A stretch of DNA of 64,000 nucleotides from Neobacillus sp. PS3-34 (lineage in GTDB: Bacteria; Bacillota; Bacilli; Bacillales; Cytobacillaceae), in contig NZ_CP133267.1 of assembly GCF_030915465.1 (NCBI RefSeq), positions 1,649,001 through 1,713,000 on the forward strand, written 5' to 3'. The position numbers were made by a program, and so were the translations under genes. The notes below the pieces were generated by a model, which saw nothing but the letters and a program-made list of their open reading frames with translations, made no database searches and had not been told where the DNA came from. Shown piece by piece: positions 10,385 through 19,519 of the stretch. Every line of letters begins with the position of its first letter. Within the stretch, counting starts at the first letter, position 1.

Positions 10385-12043
10385 GTGGACAATCACTCGT
10401 CTAATTTTATTAGGGATATCATAATTAAAGACCTAGAATCCGGCAAGCATAAAGAAGTAGTTACTCGCTTTCCGCCGGAGCCGAACGGATATTTACATAT
10501 TGGCCATGCTAAATCCATCTTTTTGAACTTTGGATTGGGCGATGAATTTAACGGCAGAACAAATTTGAGATTTGATGACACCAATCCTTTGAAGGAAGAT
10601 GTGGAATACGTCAATTCAATCAAAGAAGACGTCAAGTGGCTCGGCTATGAATGGGACGGTTTATTTTTCGCATCGGATTATTTCGAGGAAATGTACAACC
10701 GAGCAGTCCTTTTGATAAAAAAAGGTCTTGCTTATGTTGATGATTTATCCGCAGACGAAATCCGCGCTCTCCGCGGAACGCTGACAGAACCGGGACAGGA
10801 AAGCCCTTATCGTAATCGTTCAGCAGAGGAGAACCTGGACTTATTTGTTCGGATGCGCAATGGCGAATTTGGCAATGGCGAAAAAGTGCTACGTGCAAAA
10901 ATCGATATGAAGTCTCCAAATATCAATCTTCGCGACCCGGTAATTTACCGTATTTCTCATACCACTCACCATAATACTGGCGACAAATGGTGCATTTATC
11001 CGATGTATGCTTTCGCCCATCCGATTGAGGATGCAATTGAAGGTGTGACCCATTCCATTTGTACAGTGGAATTCGAAGATCAGCGCCCATTGTATAACTG
11101 GGTGGTCGAACAGTGTGAAATGGAAAGCACACCACAACAGATTGAATTTGGACGCTTAAATATTACAAATACCGTAATGAGCAAGCGGAAGCTGAAACAA
11201 CTGGTTGACGAAGGATATGTTGATGGCTGGGACGACCCGCGCATGCCGACGATTTCCGGTATGAGACGTAAAGGGTTCACTCCTGAATCCATTCGCAATT
11301 TCGTTGGCGAAACAGGTGTATCAAAAGGATCCGGTGCAGTCGATGAGCAAATGCTTGAGCATTTTGTACGTGAGGATTTAAAACTGAAAGCTCCAAGGAC
11401 GATGGGTATTTTGAAGCCGCTTAAAGTGGTTATTACCAACTATCCGGAAGGCCAGGTTGAATGGCTCGATGCTGAAATCAATCCAGAGGTTCCGGAAATG
11501 GGCATGAGGGAAATTCCATTTTCACGGGAAATCTATATTGAACAGGACGATTTCATGGAAAACCCTCCAAGCAAATATTTCCGCTTGTTCCCCGGCAATG
11601 AAGTCCGTTTGAAGCATGCATATTTTATCAAATGCGAAGAAGCTATCAAGGATGCAGAGGGTAATGTTATAGAGCTTCGCTGCACTTATGATCCGGAAAC
11701 AAAGAGCGGCACCGGTTTTACAGGCCGCAAGGTTAAAGGAACCATTCATTGGGTCGAGGCAAGCCAGGCTGTTCCGGCTGAATTCCGTTTGTACGAACCG
11801 CTGATTATGGATGCAAGCCTCGAGGAATCTACTGATGAGGAAAAAACTTTCCTCGATCATGTAAATCCGAAGTCACTTGAAGTGCTAAACGGCTTCGTGG
11901 AGCCAAACATGAAGGAAGTACAGCCACAGGATAAATTCCAATTTTTCCGCCACGGCTACTTTAATGCTGATCCGAAGCATACTTCCAAAGACAAAATCGT
12001 CTTTAACAGGATTGTTTCATTAAAAAGTTCGTTTAAGGTGTAA
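10385..12043 (+). CDS. glnS: Glutaminyl-tRNA synthetase
   Basis: The 552-residue class I synthetase charges tRNA-Gln with glutamine directly. The nucleotide-binding HIGH motif is in [12 protein letters not shown] (about 33-44), and the KMSKS equivalent is VMSKRKL (about 265). The tRNA acceptor-binding region ([19 protein letters not shown]) and C-terminal anticodon-binding beta-barrels are complete, ending close to the 554 residues typical of the enterobacterial enzyme. Most bacilli lack this enzyme and make Gln-tRNA by the GatCAB amidotransferase, so the gene is probably a horizontal acquisition. It starts with GTG at 10385, preceded by AGAGG about 10 bases upstream. No YqeY fusion is present. 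Confidence 0.95.
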   Translation: MDNHSSNFIRDIIIKDLESGKHKEVVTRFPPEPNGYLHIGHAKSIFLNFGLGDEFNGRTNLRFDDTNPLKEDVEYVNSIKEDVKWLGYEWDGLFFASDYFEEMYNRAVLLIKKGLAYVDDLSADEIRALRGTLTEPGQESPYRNRSAEENLDLFVRMRNGEFGNGEKVLRAKIDMKSPNINLRDPVIYRISHTTHHNTGDKWCIYPMYAFAHPIEDAIEGVTHSICTVEFEDQRPLYNWVVEQCEMESTPQQIEFGRLNITNTVMSKRKLKQLVDEGYVDGWDDPRMPTISGMRRKGFTPESIRNFVGETGVSKGSGAVDEQMLEHFVREDLKLKAPRTMGILKPLKVVITNYPEGQVEWLDAEINPEVPEMGMREIPFSREIYIEQDDFMENPPSKYFRLFPGNEVRLKHAYFIKCEEAIKDAEGNVIELRCTYDPETKSGTGFTGRKVKGTIHWVEASQAVPAEFRLYEPLIMDASLEESTDEEKTFLDHVNPKSLEVLNGFVEPNMKEVQPQDKFQFFRHGYFNADPKHTSKDKIVFNRIVSLKSSFKV

Positions 12044-12047
12044 TAGA

Positions 12048-12400
12048 ATAAAAGGCTCAAGCTCCCTGGTCAGCCCCGACAGGCATAAGGCGAATCACGC
12101 AGTCATCCTCGGAAAAGCTATCGCTTTTCCTTCGTGCGATGCGGATGCTGCCGAAGCGTTCCCTGTCCTGATTTCTGAAGTGATTTGGCTTATGACCCCG
12201 AGCTGCTCCAAGCATCACCTAAAGGTCATGCTTGAATCAAGATATTCAATGGAGTTATTCAAAGGTGAAAACTGGCTGGGCGCTCCTTGAAAAAGCTATC
12301 GCTTTTTCTTCGTGCGAAGCTTATGCTGCCGTAGCTTTCCTTGTGGAGCTAGATTAATAAAACTTGGTAGAAGGTATCCAAATTATTTAATTTTATAATT
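12048..12400 (+). repeat. Composite interspersed repeat (copy A) with two hairpin modules
   Basis: This stretch downstream of glnS resembles 58735-58970: both contain CTGGTCAGCCCCGACAGGCATAA or a close variant, GTGATTTGGCTTATGACCCC, a hairpin module with AAAAGC-TATC-GCTTTT followed by TTCGTGCGA, and GTGGAGCTAGATTAATA. Copy A has the hairpin module twice (about 12117-12150 and 12288-12320). No reading frame is convincing. It looks like a short non-coding interspersed element of the kind common in Bacillus chromosomes. Confidence 0.75.
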
Positions 12401-12500
12401 TCATAAACAATGAAAAACCGGGCCATTTTCAGGCCAGGTTTTGTTTTGCACAAAAAAACATTCCTGTAATGGAATGTTTTCATTTAACTAATTTTTTCAT

Positions 12501-13643
12501 TTAAATCGGCACTTCCAAAATGATTCTTGTCCCCTTGCCCGCAGATGAATATATTGAAAGCTCTCCGCCAACGGAACGCGCCCTCTCATCCATGCTGAAT
12601 AAGCCGACACCTCGGGAATCCTGCCTAAAATCAAAGCCAATCCCTTTATCTTCGATCATTACCCTAACCGCACTATCCAATTCCCTGATCGTAACTGTCG
12701 CTTCAAAAACATCGGCATATTTTCGGATATTTGTCAGCGATTCCTGAATGATTCGATAAATCGTTGTTTCGATATTAACATTGAGACGGCGATTCAATAC
12801 ACATTCAAATACCACATCAATTTTATAATGGTCGGAAAATCTTGTTAAAAAAGACCGGATTGCCGGTACCAGACCAAGATCATCCAGTACTGATGGGCGA
12901 AGCTCCCAGGAGATATCACGTATTTCCTCAATCAGTTCTGTCGCTTCATCCTGCATTTGCTGCAGGAGGGGGTGATCCATTTCTGCAAGCAAACGATTAA
13001 TCGTAATAAGATGGCTGTATAGGTTCTGCCCGATTCCATCGTGAAGATTCCGCGAAAGCCGTTTCCGTTCTTCTTCCTGGACATCAATGATTTTAGCCAT
13101 CATTTTTTGTAATTCCTCTTCCACCCGTTTTCTTTCCGTAATTTCATAACGAATGGACAGATACTGATAAGGTTTTCCTTTCTCATTTAAAAACGGGACA
13201 ATCGTCGTATCGACCCAATAGATAGTCCCATCTTTTGCACGATTGCGAAGTTCACCCTTCCATACTTTTCCGGAACCAATCGTTCTCCACATTTCCCTGA
13301 AATATTCCTTTGAGTGGTAGCCGGAATTGACAATTCGATGGTCATGTCCGAGTAAGTCTTCTGAAGTGAACTTAGAAATCTCGCAAAACTGATCATTCAC
13401 ATATGTAATAATCCCTCTTGAATCCGTAATTGCAACGATGGATGATTCATCAAGGGCAAATTTCAGGTCCATTAATTCCTGCATGGACTTCTTCAATTCC
13501 TCGGTCACGCGCTGATAATGGGTGTTTTCAAGCATGGTTTCATCAGCGCTTTCCGTGTCGGCTGTGGGAACCTTGTCTAAACCTGATAAATCCTTACGAT
13601 TTTGTTCAGTTCCTAACCTTTTATCCGGTTTCTGCTCCATCAT
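12501..13643 (-). CDS. PAS-domain sensor histidine kinase, NarX/NreB type (HisKA_3)
   Basis: The 380-residue soluble kinase has a coiled region (about 40-60), one PAS/PAC domain (about 63-175, ending in the YEITERKR PAC signature), the phospho-acceptor box RLSRNLHDGIGQ (His about 201) and an HATPase_c domain with the N box (ESLTNIRKYAD) and G boxes (DKGIGFD, GVGLFSMDER). It is the last gene of the molybdoenzyme operon; ATG 13643 overlaps the stop of the GAF gene (ATGATG/TGA) with AGGAGG upstream. In staphylococci NreB has a cysteine-rich Fe-S PAS domain; here the PAS region has a single Cys, so a different ligand is likely. Cytoplasmic sensing is inferred from the absence of membrane helices. 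Confidence 0.85.
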   Translation of the reverse strand: MMEQKPDKRLGTEQNRKDLSGLDKVPTADTESADETMLENTHYQRVTEELKKSMQELMDLKFALDESSIVAITDSRGIITYVNDQFCEISKFTSEDLLGHDHRIVNSGYHSKEYFREMWRTIGSGKVWKGELRNRAKDGTIYWVDTTIVPFLNEKGKPYQYLSIRYEITERKRVEEELQKMMAKIIDVQEEERKRLSRNLHDGIGQNLYSHLITINRLLAEMDHPLLQQMQDEATELIEEIRDISWELRPSVLDDLGLVPAIRSFLTRFSDHYKIDVVFECVLNRRLNVNIETTIYRIIQESLTNIRKYADVFEATVTIRELDSAVRVMIEDKGIGFDFRQDSRGVGLFSMDERARSVGGELSIYSSAGKGTRIILEVPI

Positions 13644-14100
13644 TTGCCTCCTGACCTGATTTGAACTGTCAATATTTTTTCCAGGGAGCTGGCAGATTCC
13701 TTTACCTTATTCTGATCTTCATCTGTATATGTATGTTTCTGTCTATTGCCGACCAGCAGAACCCCTTTGGGAACCGCATTGAAAAATAAAGGTATCGCAT
13801 AAGAGGAAACCAGATTTTCTGCAAGCATAATCGGCTGTTCCAGCGGCTTACCGTTAATATTATTTGGAAAGTCCTCAATCATAATTGGGCTCCCGCTCGA
13901 GATGACTTTCCCTGCAATACCCTTTCCAAATCGGACCGAGATTAGACGATATTTTTCATTTAAATTTCCTAATGCATAGTGCCATCTTATATTCAGGCCG
14001 TTTCATCCTGCAAAGCTAAACCTACAAAATCACAGGAAGCTTCTCTCATTAGGTTATCACATGTTTCCACAACAGCCTGAATGTCTCTAAGCTCCTTCAT
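13640..14100 (-). CDS. GAF-domain protein, NreA-like, frameshifted as sequenced
   Basis: The repaired protein has 153 residues and is a single GAF domain (RWHYALGNLNEKYRLISVRFGKGIAGKV, then PLFFNAVPKGVLLVGN). Size, fold and position directly before a PAS kinase of the NreB type match NreA, the nitrate receptor that controls NreB in Staphylococcus. The frame breaks at 13998-13999, at a GGCC, where one more C on the plus strand restores it. ATG 14100 lies 15 bases after the regulator stop; its ribosome binding site is weak, suggesting translational coupling. Nitrate binding is an inference from synteny. Confidence 0.7.
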
Positions 14101-14115
14101 TGAACCACTCTTCCC

Positions 14116-14768
14116 TTATAAACCATAGCCTAACAGCCCCTTTTTAACGGCATACGCAACCAGTTCAGGACGTGTTTTCATTTGAAGTTTTTCCATGAGG
14201 TTTCCTTTATGGGTTTCTACTGTTTTAACACTTATGACTAGCTGCTCGGCAATTTCCTTATTCGAAAAACCTTTAGCAACTAATGTCAAAACCTCTTTTT
14301 CCCTGTCAGATAAAAGATTAAACGTATCGGCGTTCCCCTTTTTCAGGCCTCCCAAATATTCTTCCATCAATCTCTTTGTGGCAGAAGGATGCAGATAAGC
14401 TTCTCCTAATGAGACTGTTTTAATAGCTGATAGAAGCTCATCATGAGGAGCGCTTTTCAAAATGCACCCAGCTGCGCCAGCCTGGATCGCCCTGAATAAG
14501 TATTCCTCATCATCATGCATGGTTAAAATAAGAATATTCACTTCCGGCATTTGTTTTTTAAGTTCAGATGTTGCAGACAGCCCATCTTTTCCATGCGGCA
14601 TGCTCAAATCCATGACAACTACATTAGGCATTAATTCCAGGCCTTGCGAATTCCTTCGTTGCCTTCGGACGCTTCACCGACTACGTGCATGTCCGGGTGG
14701 GTGCTTAATAACATGGAAAGGCCCATCCTGACCACTGCATGATCATCAACAAGCAGAATTTTTATCAA
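14116..14768 (-). CDS. NarL/NreC-family response regulator, frameshifted as sequenced
   Basis: The repaired regulator has 217 residues. The receiver domain shows the acidic pair LLVDDHAVVRMG, the phospho-acceptor Asp in VVVMDLSMP, and the conserved Lys in ILKSAP. The C-terminus is a LuxR-type helix-turn-helix (LLSDREKEVLTLVAKGFSNKEIA). The frame is lost at 14640-14641 in AGGCCTT, where a third C on the coding strand restores it. The start is TTG 14768, supported by AAAGGAGAG 7 bases upstream and lying inside the 3' end of the preceding kinase gene. It is the only response regulator in the operon and so the likely target of both kinases. Confidence 0.85.
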
Positions 14769-15450
14769 TACAAACTCTCCTTTGATCTCCTGAATCTCCG
14801 TTTAAGGGAAGAGAAATTTCAATTGTAGTTCCTTCTCCTATTTTAGAGGAAATTACACACCCACCGCCAGCCAGAAGCATTCTTTCTTTCATTGCCGCAA
14901 GTCCGGACAACCTCCCATGGTTGCACTCTTCATAATTAAAGCCTCTTCCGAAATCCTTGATGACGATTTTAAGTCCTTTTTCCTCCCAGAAAAAATTTAT
15001 TTTTACTCTGGAAGTATCTGCGTATTTAGCTGCATTAGCTAGGGCTTCTTGGCAAACCCTGAAAACAGCGATATTTCTTTGCTCTGGTATAGACTGTTCT
15101 TCACCCGTGGATTCGCTCTCGACAACGATGCCGAACGTCGATGTATACAGCTTAGCATAACTTTTAACTGCAGGAAGCAAACCAAGGGCCGAAAGGGAAG
15201 GAGGATGCAGTTCAACAGACAGCAGCCTGATTTCCTGGATGGTCCGTTCCATCAGCCGGCCCATTTCCTGTATATAGCTTTTCAGCTGTGGCTGCTCTGT
15301 ACCCGTTTCAATAAGCTGCAAACCTGTATAGAGGCTATACAGGTTTTGGCCTACACCTTCATGAAGTTCCAGGGCGATTCGCTTGATCTCTTCTTCCTGC
15401 GATTGAATAATATATGAGCTTATATATTGATTGGCCGATAGAAGCTCCAT
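14746..15450 (-). CDS. Sensor-less histidine kinase (HisKA_3 / HATPase_c)
   Basis: This 234-residue protein contains only the dimerisation/phospho-acceptor helix (IALELHEGVGQNLYS, His about 36) and the ATP-binding domain (QEALANAAKYAD; DFGRGFNYEE; GLAAMKER). There are no PAS, GAF or membrane segments before it. It overlaps the response regulator gene by 23 bases, which argues that the two act together. ATG 15450 is preferred because GAGGAGG precedes it by 6 bases; a GTG at 15468 is possible. A second full kinase lies three genes downstream, so signal input may come through another protein of the operon. Confidence 0.85.
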   Translation of the reverse strand: MELLSANQYISSYIIQSQEEEIKRIALELHEGVGQNLYSLYTGLQLIETGTEQPQLKSYIQEMGRLMERTIQEIRLLSVELHPPSLSALGLLPAVKSYAKLYTSTFGIVVESESTGEEQSIPEQRNIAVFRVCQEALANAAKYADTSRVKINFFWEEKGLKIVIKDFGRGFNYEECNHGRLSGLAAMKERMLLAGGGCVISSKIGEGTTIEISLPLNGDSGDQRRVCIDKNSAC

Positions 15451-15493
15451 TTCCATCCTCCTCACCACCCCATGAGGTGTAACTTTATTTCAA

Positions 15494-16064
15494 TTACAGT
15501 GTTACTTTATAGGTAAGCCCACTTTCTTGATCGTGGGCAGTCCATTCTGTTTCTGTAAGAGTCGATTCTGAAGCAAGCGGGACTGCGAGAAAATAAAAAT
15601 CATCAAAGTAAAGCCGGATATGTGTGCTGTCTGGACATAGCTGTACCTTTTTGATGAATTTTTTGACTGCGGGAGCCTGGTCGCTCCCATGTTCATCTAA
15701 AATTTTTATTGCTGCATGGCAGCCTGCCAATTGTTTGGCAATTATTTCTGTATTAATGGGTTCCACAGCTATTACATCCTCTCGAAGCGGGATATATGAA
15801 CATTTTGTAACCCTGCAAATATTTCCAGAACATTTCTCCCGAAGCAGCCTCAATGAACATAATGGCCTCTTCTTCTGATTGCCAATCGCTCATCCCTTTG
15901 ATTTCTGCGACGACGACATCAGCACCCTCTGAAGCCTTTTCCTCGAGGTACCAGTTCAATCTTTTTCCCTTAAAGAGCTCCCTTAGCATTTGGTCGATCT
16001 CCTTGGAAAAATCCCCCGATTCTTTTCTCATAAAACAAAAGTCGATATAGGTCTCGTTATTCAT
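15494..16064 (-). CDS. Unknown protein of the molybdoenzyme operon, frameshifted as sequenced
   Basis: I do not recognise this protein. After repair it has about 189 residues, is soluble, acidic, and contains the segments YIDFCFMRKESGDFSKEID near the start and AGCHAAIKILDEHGS in the middle; its Cys residues do not form a cluster motif. The frame breaks at 15789-15791 (three G on the plus strand; two would restore it, so here a base is gained). It is placed between the small membrane protein and the sensor kinase with overlapping or close starts, so it belongs to the same operon. A sensory or assembly role is possible but not shown. Confidence 0.55.
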
Positions 16065-16266
16065 GATTATTCATACCTTTATCCATTTTTTTGTCTCTTT
16101 TATAAATAAAAATAGCTACGGGGAACAACAGTACATTAAACGCCCCGGAAATAAGTGTGTTTGTAAAATGCTCGTAAAAATACTGATGGACCATGTACTG
16201 TGTCAAAATGAGATTCAGCATCAGAAGGCCACAAAGTAGGATGACACTAACATTGCTAAGCTTCAT
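16057..16266 (-). CDS. Small two-helix membrane protein of the molybdoenzyme operon
   Basis: This 69-residue protein has two hydrophobic helices (about residues 5-24 and 35-53) and a basic C-terminal tail. AAGGGTG precedes ATG 16266. Its start overlaps the reconstructed end of the Rieske gene and its end overlaps the next start, so it is translated as part of the operon. I do not recognise a family; a small anchor or assembly subunit of the membrane complex is a guess from position. Confidence 0.65.
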   Translation of the reverse strand: MKLSNVSVILLCGLLMLNLILTQYMVHQYFYEHFTNTLISGAFNVLLFPVAIFIYKRDKKMDKGMNNHE

Positions 16267-16778
16267 AACGCTTCACCCTTACCGCGTAAACGGCACCTTT
16301 AACTACTTTTACCTGGATTTCGGGAAGCGGGCGCCGAGGCGGCTGCAATCGGTGCCCCAGTTTTCACATCAAATTTGCCATGATGGCAAGGGCAAATCAT
16401 TTCTTCCTCTTTTTTATCCCAAAAAACCGGGCAGCGCAGATGCGTACAGGCATTTTGATACGCTACATATTTATTTTCAGAAAGGCGAATCAAAATCGCG
16501 CTGTCATGCTCACCTGGAAAAGCGAAGTCAACCGCGTCGCCGATTGCAATAGAATCAATATTTGTGATCTTCTTATGGGGATACTCTTTATCTCCCAGAC
16601 CCATTAATTCCTTTGCCGCCATCGCTCCCCATGGCAGGGAGGAAACAGCGAATACACCCGCAGCCCCTACAAGAGTCTTCATAAAGCCGCGGCGGTCAAG
16701 CTTTCTTTCATTATTGCGGTTTATATTGTGCGTATAGTTATCTTCTTCGAACGGGATTTTATTATTTTTATCCGACAT
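16256..16778 (-). CDS. Rieske [2Fe-2S] protein with Tat-type signal anchor, frameshifted at the C-terminus
   Basis: The protein (174 residues after repair) starts with a hydrophilic region and a twin-arginine motif DRRGFMKTLVGAAGVFAV (about 28-45), which targets the folded protein across the membrane and probably leaves it anchored. The cluster-binding boxes CTHLRC (Cys111, His113) and CPCHHG (Cys129, His132) are intact, with Cys116 and Cys131 positioned for the usual disulfide. The frame is lost at 16337-16343; the other frame continues PPRRPLPEIQVKVVKGAVYAV, the normal Rieske C-terminus. It should carry electrons between the quinol-linked membrane subunit and a partner on the outer face of the membrane. 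Confidence 0.88.
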
Positions 16779-16790
16779 GCTATTCCCTCC

Positions 16791-17350
16791 TTAAAACAGT
16801 TTTGTAACGCCCTGCAGAATGCCGGGAAGATTTACTCTTACATTAGTTTCGCCTTCTAAATAAGGCATGCTTGTTACCCACTTGCCATTATCAAGGTTAA
16901 ATTGTTTCTGTTTTGCTTCAATTTCTTCGTCAGTAAGCCATTGCAGTGTATTGGACGGGCATACACTCGCACACATTGGCGGGATGCCGTCTTTGGAACG
17001 ATCGATACAAAGATCACATTTGTACATTAGATTTTGTTCGGTATCAAATTTGGGTATGCCATAAGGGCAGGCAATGGTACAGTTTTGGCATCCGATACAC
17101 TTTTCTACCAGAGCAGATAAGACAGCACCTGTTTCATGGATTTGAATTGCTTGGCCGGACAGCTTCTTGCACATGCCGGATTCACGCAGTGAAGACACAT
17201 AAGAGGCATTGTCTGCCTGTTAACAAGCGGGTTAACATCATAGACATAGTTTCTGTTCCGCTCTTCGTGCCCGCCGCATTGCGTGCAGGCAGCAAGGCAT
17301 GATCGGCAGCCTATACAGTTTTCAAGTTCTAAGTACAGCCTCTTTTTCAT
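16791..17350 (-). CDS. Ferredoxin-like electron-transfer subunit with four 4Fe-4S motifs, frameshifted as sequenced
   Basis: The repaired 186-residue subunit has four cysteine clusters: CIGCRSCLAAC, CLHCVNPACARSCP, CIGCQNCTIACP and CDLC with MCASVCP, the pattern of DMSO reductase/formate dehydrogenase beta subunits (DmsB/FdnH/PsrB type). It would pass electrons between the membrane cytochrome and the molybdenum subunit. The frame is lost at 17151-17152, next to a GGCC (one more T on the plus strand restores CPAKAIQIH). ATG 17350 directly follows the stop of the catalytic gene, with AAGGTG upstream. Confidence 0.88.
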
Positions 17351-19519
17351 TTATTGCACCTTCTTTAGTTCTAGTTTTTCAATCTGCGCTGCGCATGCTT
17401 TGAATTCCGGCATTCTTGACATCGGGTCAAGTGCTGCAATAGTTAATAGGTTGATAGACTGATCGTGGCCAAAATGGTAAGGAACAAAAACGGTATCCTT
17501 TCTGATGGCTTCAGTAATTTTCACTTTATAAACGGCTTCGCCGCGGCGTGTGTATAATCGGACATTTTCTTCATGTTCAATATGATACTTAGCGGCTGTT
17601 TCCGGATGTACTTCAACATAAGGTTCAGGGCACATATCGTGCAGGAATTGAATCCTTCTGGTCTGGTTGCCGGATAGATAATGGAAAACGACACGGCCAG
17701 TTGTTAAGCGAAGCGGATATTTTTGATCCGGTTCTTCAGCTGGTGGGCGGTATGGAAGCGCGCAAATCTTTGCCCTTCCATCTGGATGATAGAACTTTTT
17801 ATCAAGGAACATATGTGGGGTTCCAGTATCCTCTTCATCCTTACAAGGCCAGAACACTCCGTCCTGTTTATCGATTTTATCCCATGTAGCACCATAGTAA
17901 TCAGCATAGCCGCCTTTTGTGGCAAGACGGAATTCATCCGCTACATCCCTGGCTGTTTTAAGGTGGGAGAAATACTTGCCCCTTCCAATCCGTTCCGCAA
18001 TCTCCACCTGGATCTGCCAGTCCGGCTTGGATTCCCCTACTGGTTCCTGTGCTTTATTAATTTTAATAATGCGGCCTTCAAGATTTGTAACAGTACCTTC
18101 ATCTTCAGACCATGTAGTTGTTGGCAGGATTACATCTGCAAACTCGGCAGATTCAGAGAGATAGAAGTCTGCGCAGACCATAAAATCAAGCCCCTTCATC
18201 TGCTTCCTGACATAATTCAAATTAGGTGCAGAGACTGCTGGGTTCGAACAAAGAAGATATAAACCGCGGATGGTCTTTTGTTCCATCAATTCAAACATTT
18301 CATAAGCGGATACGCCAGGTTCAGGCATTTCTTCAGGAGTAATTCCCCATACTTGGCAAACTTCTTCTACATGTTTTGGATTTGTGAGTTTCCGGTAACC
18401 AGGGAGCAAATCTGATTTTTGGCCGTGCTCACGTCCGCCCTGGCCATTACCCTGGCCTGTAAAGGTGGCAACACCAGATTTAGGACGGCCAATTTTCCCC
18501 GTGACAAGTGCCATATTCGTATACCCAGATACATTGTCAACGCCTTTATGCTGCTGCTCAATTCCACGTGCAAACATAACAATGGCGTTTGGCGCCTTTC
18601 CGTATATTTCAGCGGCGCGGATAATTTTATCTACAGCTACCCCTGTAATCTCGCTTGTATACTCTGGAGTGAATTCTTTTACAAGCTCTTTTGTTTCTTC
18701 GAATCCATTAGTATGTTTATTGACAAATTCTTCGTCCGCATAACCATTTTGAATCAAAAGATTTAAAATCCCATTCGCCAAAGCAAGGTCGGTTCCTGGC
18801 CTTAAGTCCAAGTGCACATCCGCTCTTCTTGCAATTGGTGTCTCGCGTGGATCTGCGACAATCAGATAGCCGCCTCGTTCCTGTACCGCCCAGACACGGA
18901 ACATGGAAGTAGGATGGCACTCGGCTGTGTTGCTTCCTGCAATAAAAAGGCAATCTGTTTCGTGAAGATCTGTCCATGGCAATGTAGATCCACGGTCAAC
19001 TCCAAACGAACGGAGGAAGCCGCCAGCTGCACTAGACATGCAAAAACGTCCATTATAATCAATATAACGCGTTCTTAACGCAACCCGGGCGAATTTTCCT
19101 GTCAAATAACATTTTTCATTTGTCATGGAAACCCCGCTGAACACTGATAATGTATCTTTGCCATATTTGCTTTGAAGCTCTGTAAACTTCTTCGCAATCA
19201 GGTCATATGCTTCTTCCCAGCTCGCTTCACGGAAGCCTTCCTTCGTTCCTTTTAACGAGGCATTATCACGAATAAGCGGCTTTAAAATACGGTCCTTGTG
19301 ATTGGTCTGCTGGTATGCTGTAACACCTTTTGGGCACATTTTCCCTACCGTTACCGGCCAGTCATAGCGGGGCTCAACCCCTATTATTTTATTTGTAAGT
19401 GTATTAACACGCAGATTCATTCCACACTGCATACCGCAATAGCTGCAATGTGTTTTTATGAGCTTTTCGTTTGGATGGTTGAGGTTTTCTATTTCTTTAA
19501 AAAATTTATCCCTTTGCAT
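17351..19519 (-). CDS. Molybdopterin oxidoreductase, Nas/NarB-type nitrate reductase catalytic subunit-like
   Basis: The 722-residue protein has an N-terminal 4Fe-4S motif (Cys25, Cys28, Cys32, Cys62) and the molybdopterin fold. The segment IDYNGRFCMSSAAGGF provides Cys160 as the likely Mo ligand, as in Nap/Nas nitrate reductases. The segment GQGNGQGGREHGQKSDLLPG matches assimilatory NasA/NarB-type enzymes, and YPLRLTTGRVVFHYLSGNQT marks the C-terminal molydop-binding domain. There is no Tat signal, so the subunit is cytoplasmic. ATG 19519 is chosen because AAGGAGG lies 9 bases upstream. Nitrate is the best guess for the substrate, supported by the NreA-like neighbour; formate or another oxyanion is not excluded. 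Confidence 0.85.
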   Translation of the reverse strand: MQRDKFFKEIENLNHPNEKLIKTHCSYCGMQCGMNLRVNTLTNKIIGVEPRYDWPVTVGKMCPKGVTAYQQTNHKDRILKPLIRDNASLKGTKEGFREASWEEAYDLIAKKFTELQSKYGKDTLSVFSGVSMTNEKCYLTGKFARVALRTRYIDYNGRFCMSSAAGGFLRSFGVDRGSTLPWTDLHETDCLFIAGSNTAECHPTSMFRVWAVQERGGYLIVADPRETPIARRADVHLDLRPGTDLALANGILNLLIQNGYADEEFVNKHTNGFEETKELVKEFTPEYTSEITGVAVDKIIRAAEIYGKAPNAIVMFARGIEQQHKGVDNVSGYTNMALVTGKIGRPKSGVATFTGQGNGQGGREHGQKSDLLPGYRKLTNPKHVEEVCQVWGITPEEMPEPGVSAYEMFELMEQKTIRGLYLLCSNPAVSAPNLNYVRKQMKGLDFMVCADFYLSESAEFADVILPTTTWSEDEGTVTNLEGRIIKINKAQEPVGESKPDWQIQVEIAERIGRGKYFSHLKTARDVADEFRLATKGGYADYYGATWDKIDKQDGVFWPCKDEEDTGTPHMFLDKKFYHPDGRAKICALPYRPPAEEPDQKYPLRLTTGRVVFHYLSGNQTRRIQFLHDMCPEPYVEVHPETAAKYHIEHEENVRLYTRRGEAVYKVKITEAIRKDTVFVPYHFGHDQSINLLTIAALDPMSRMPEFKACAAQIEKLELKKVQ

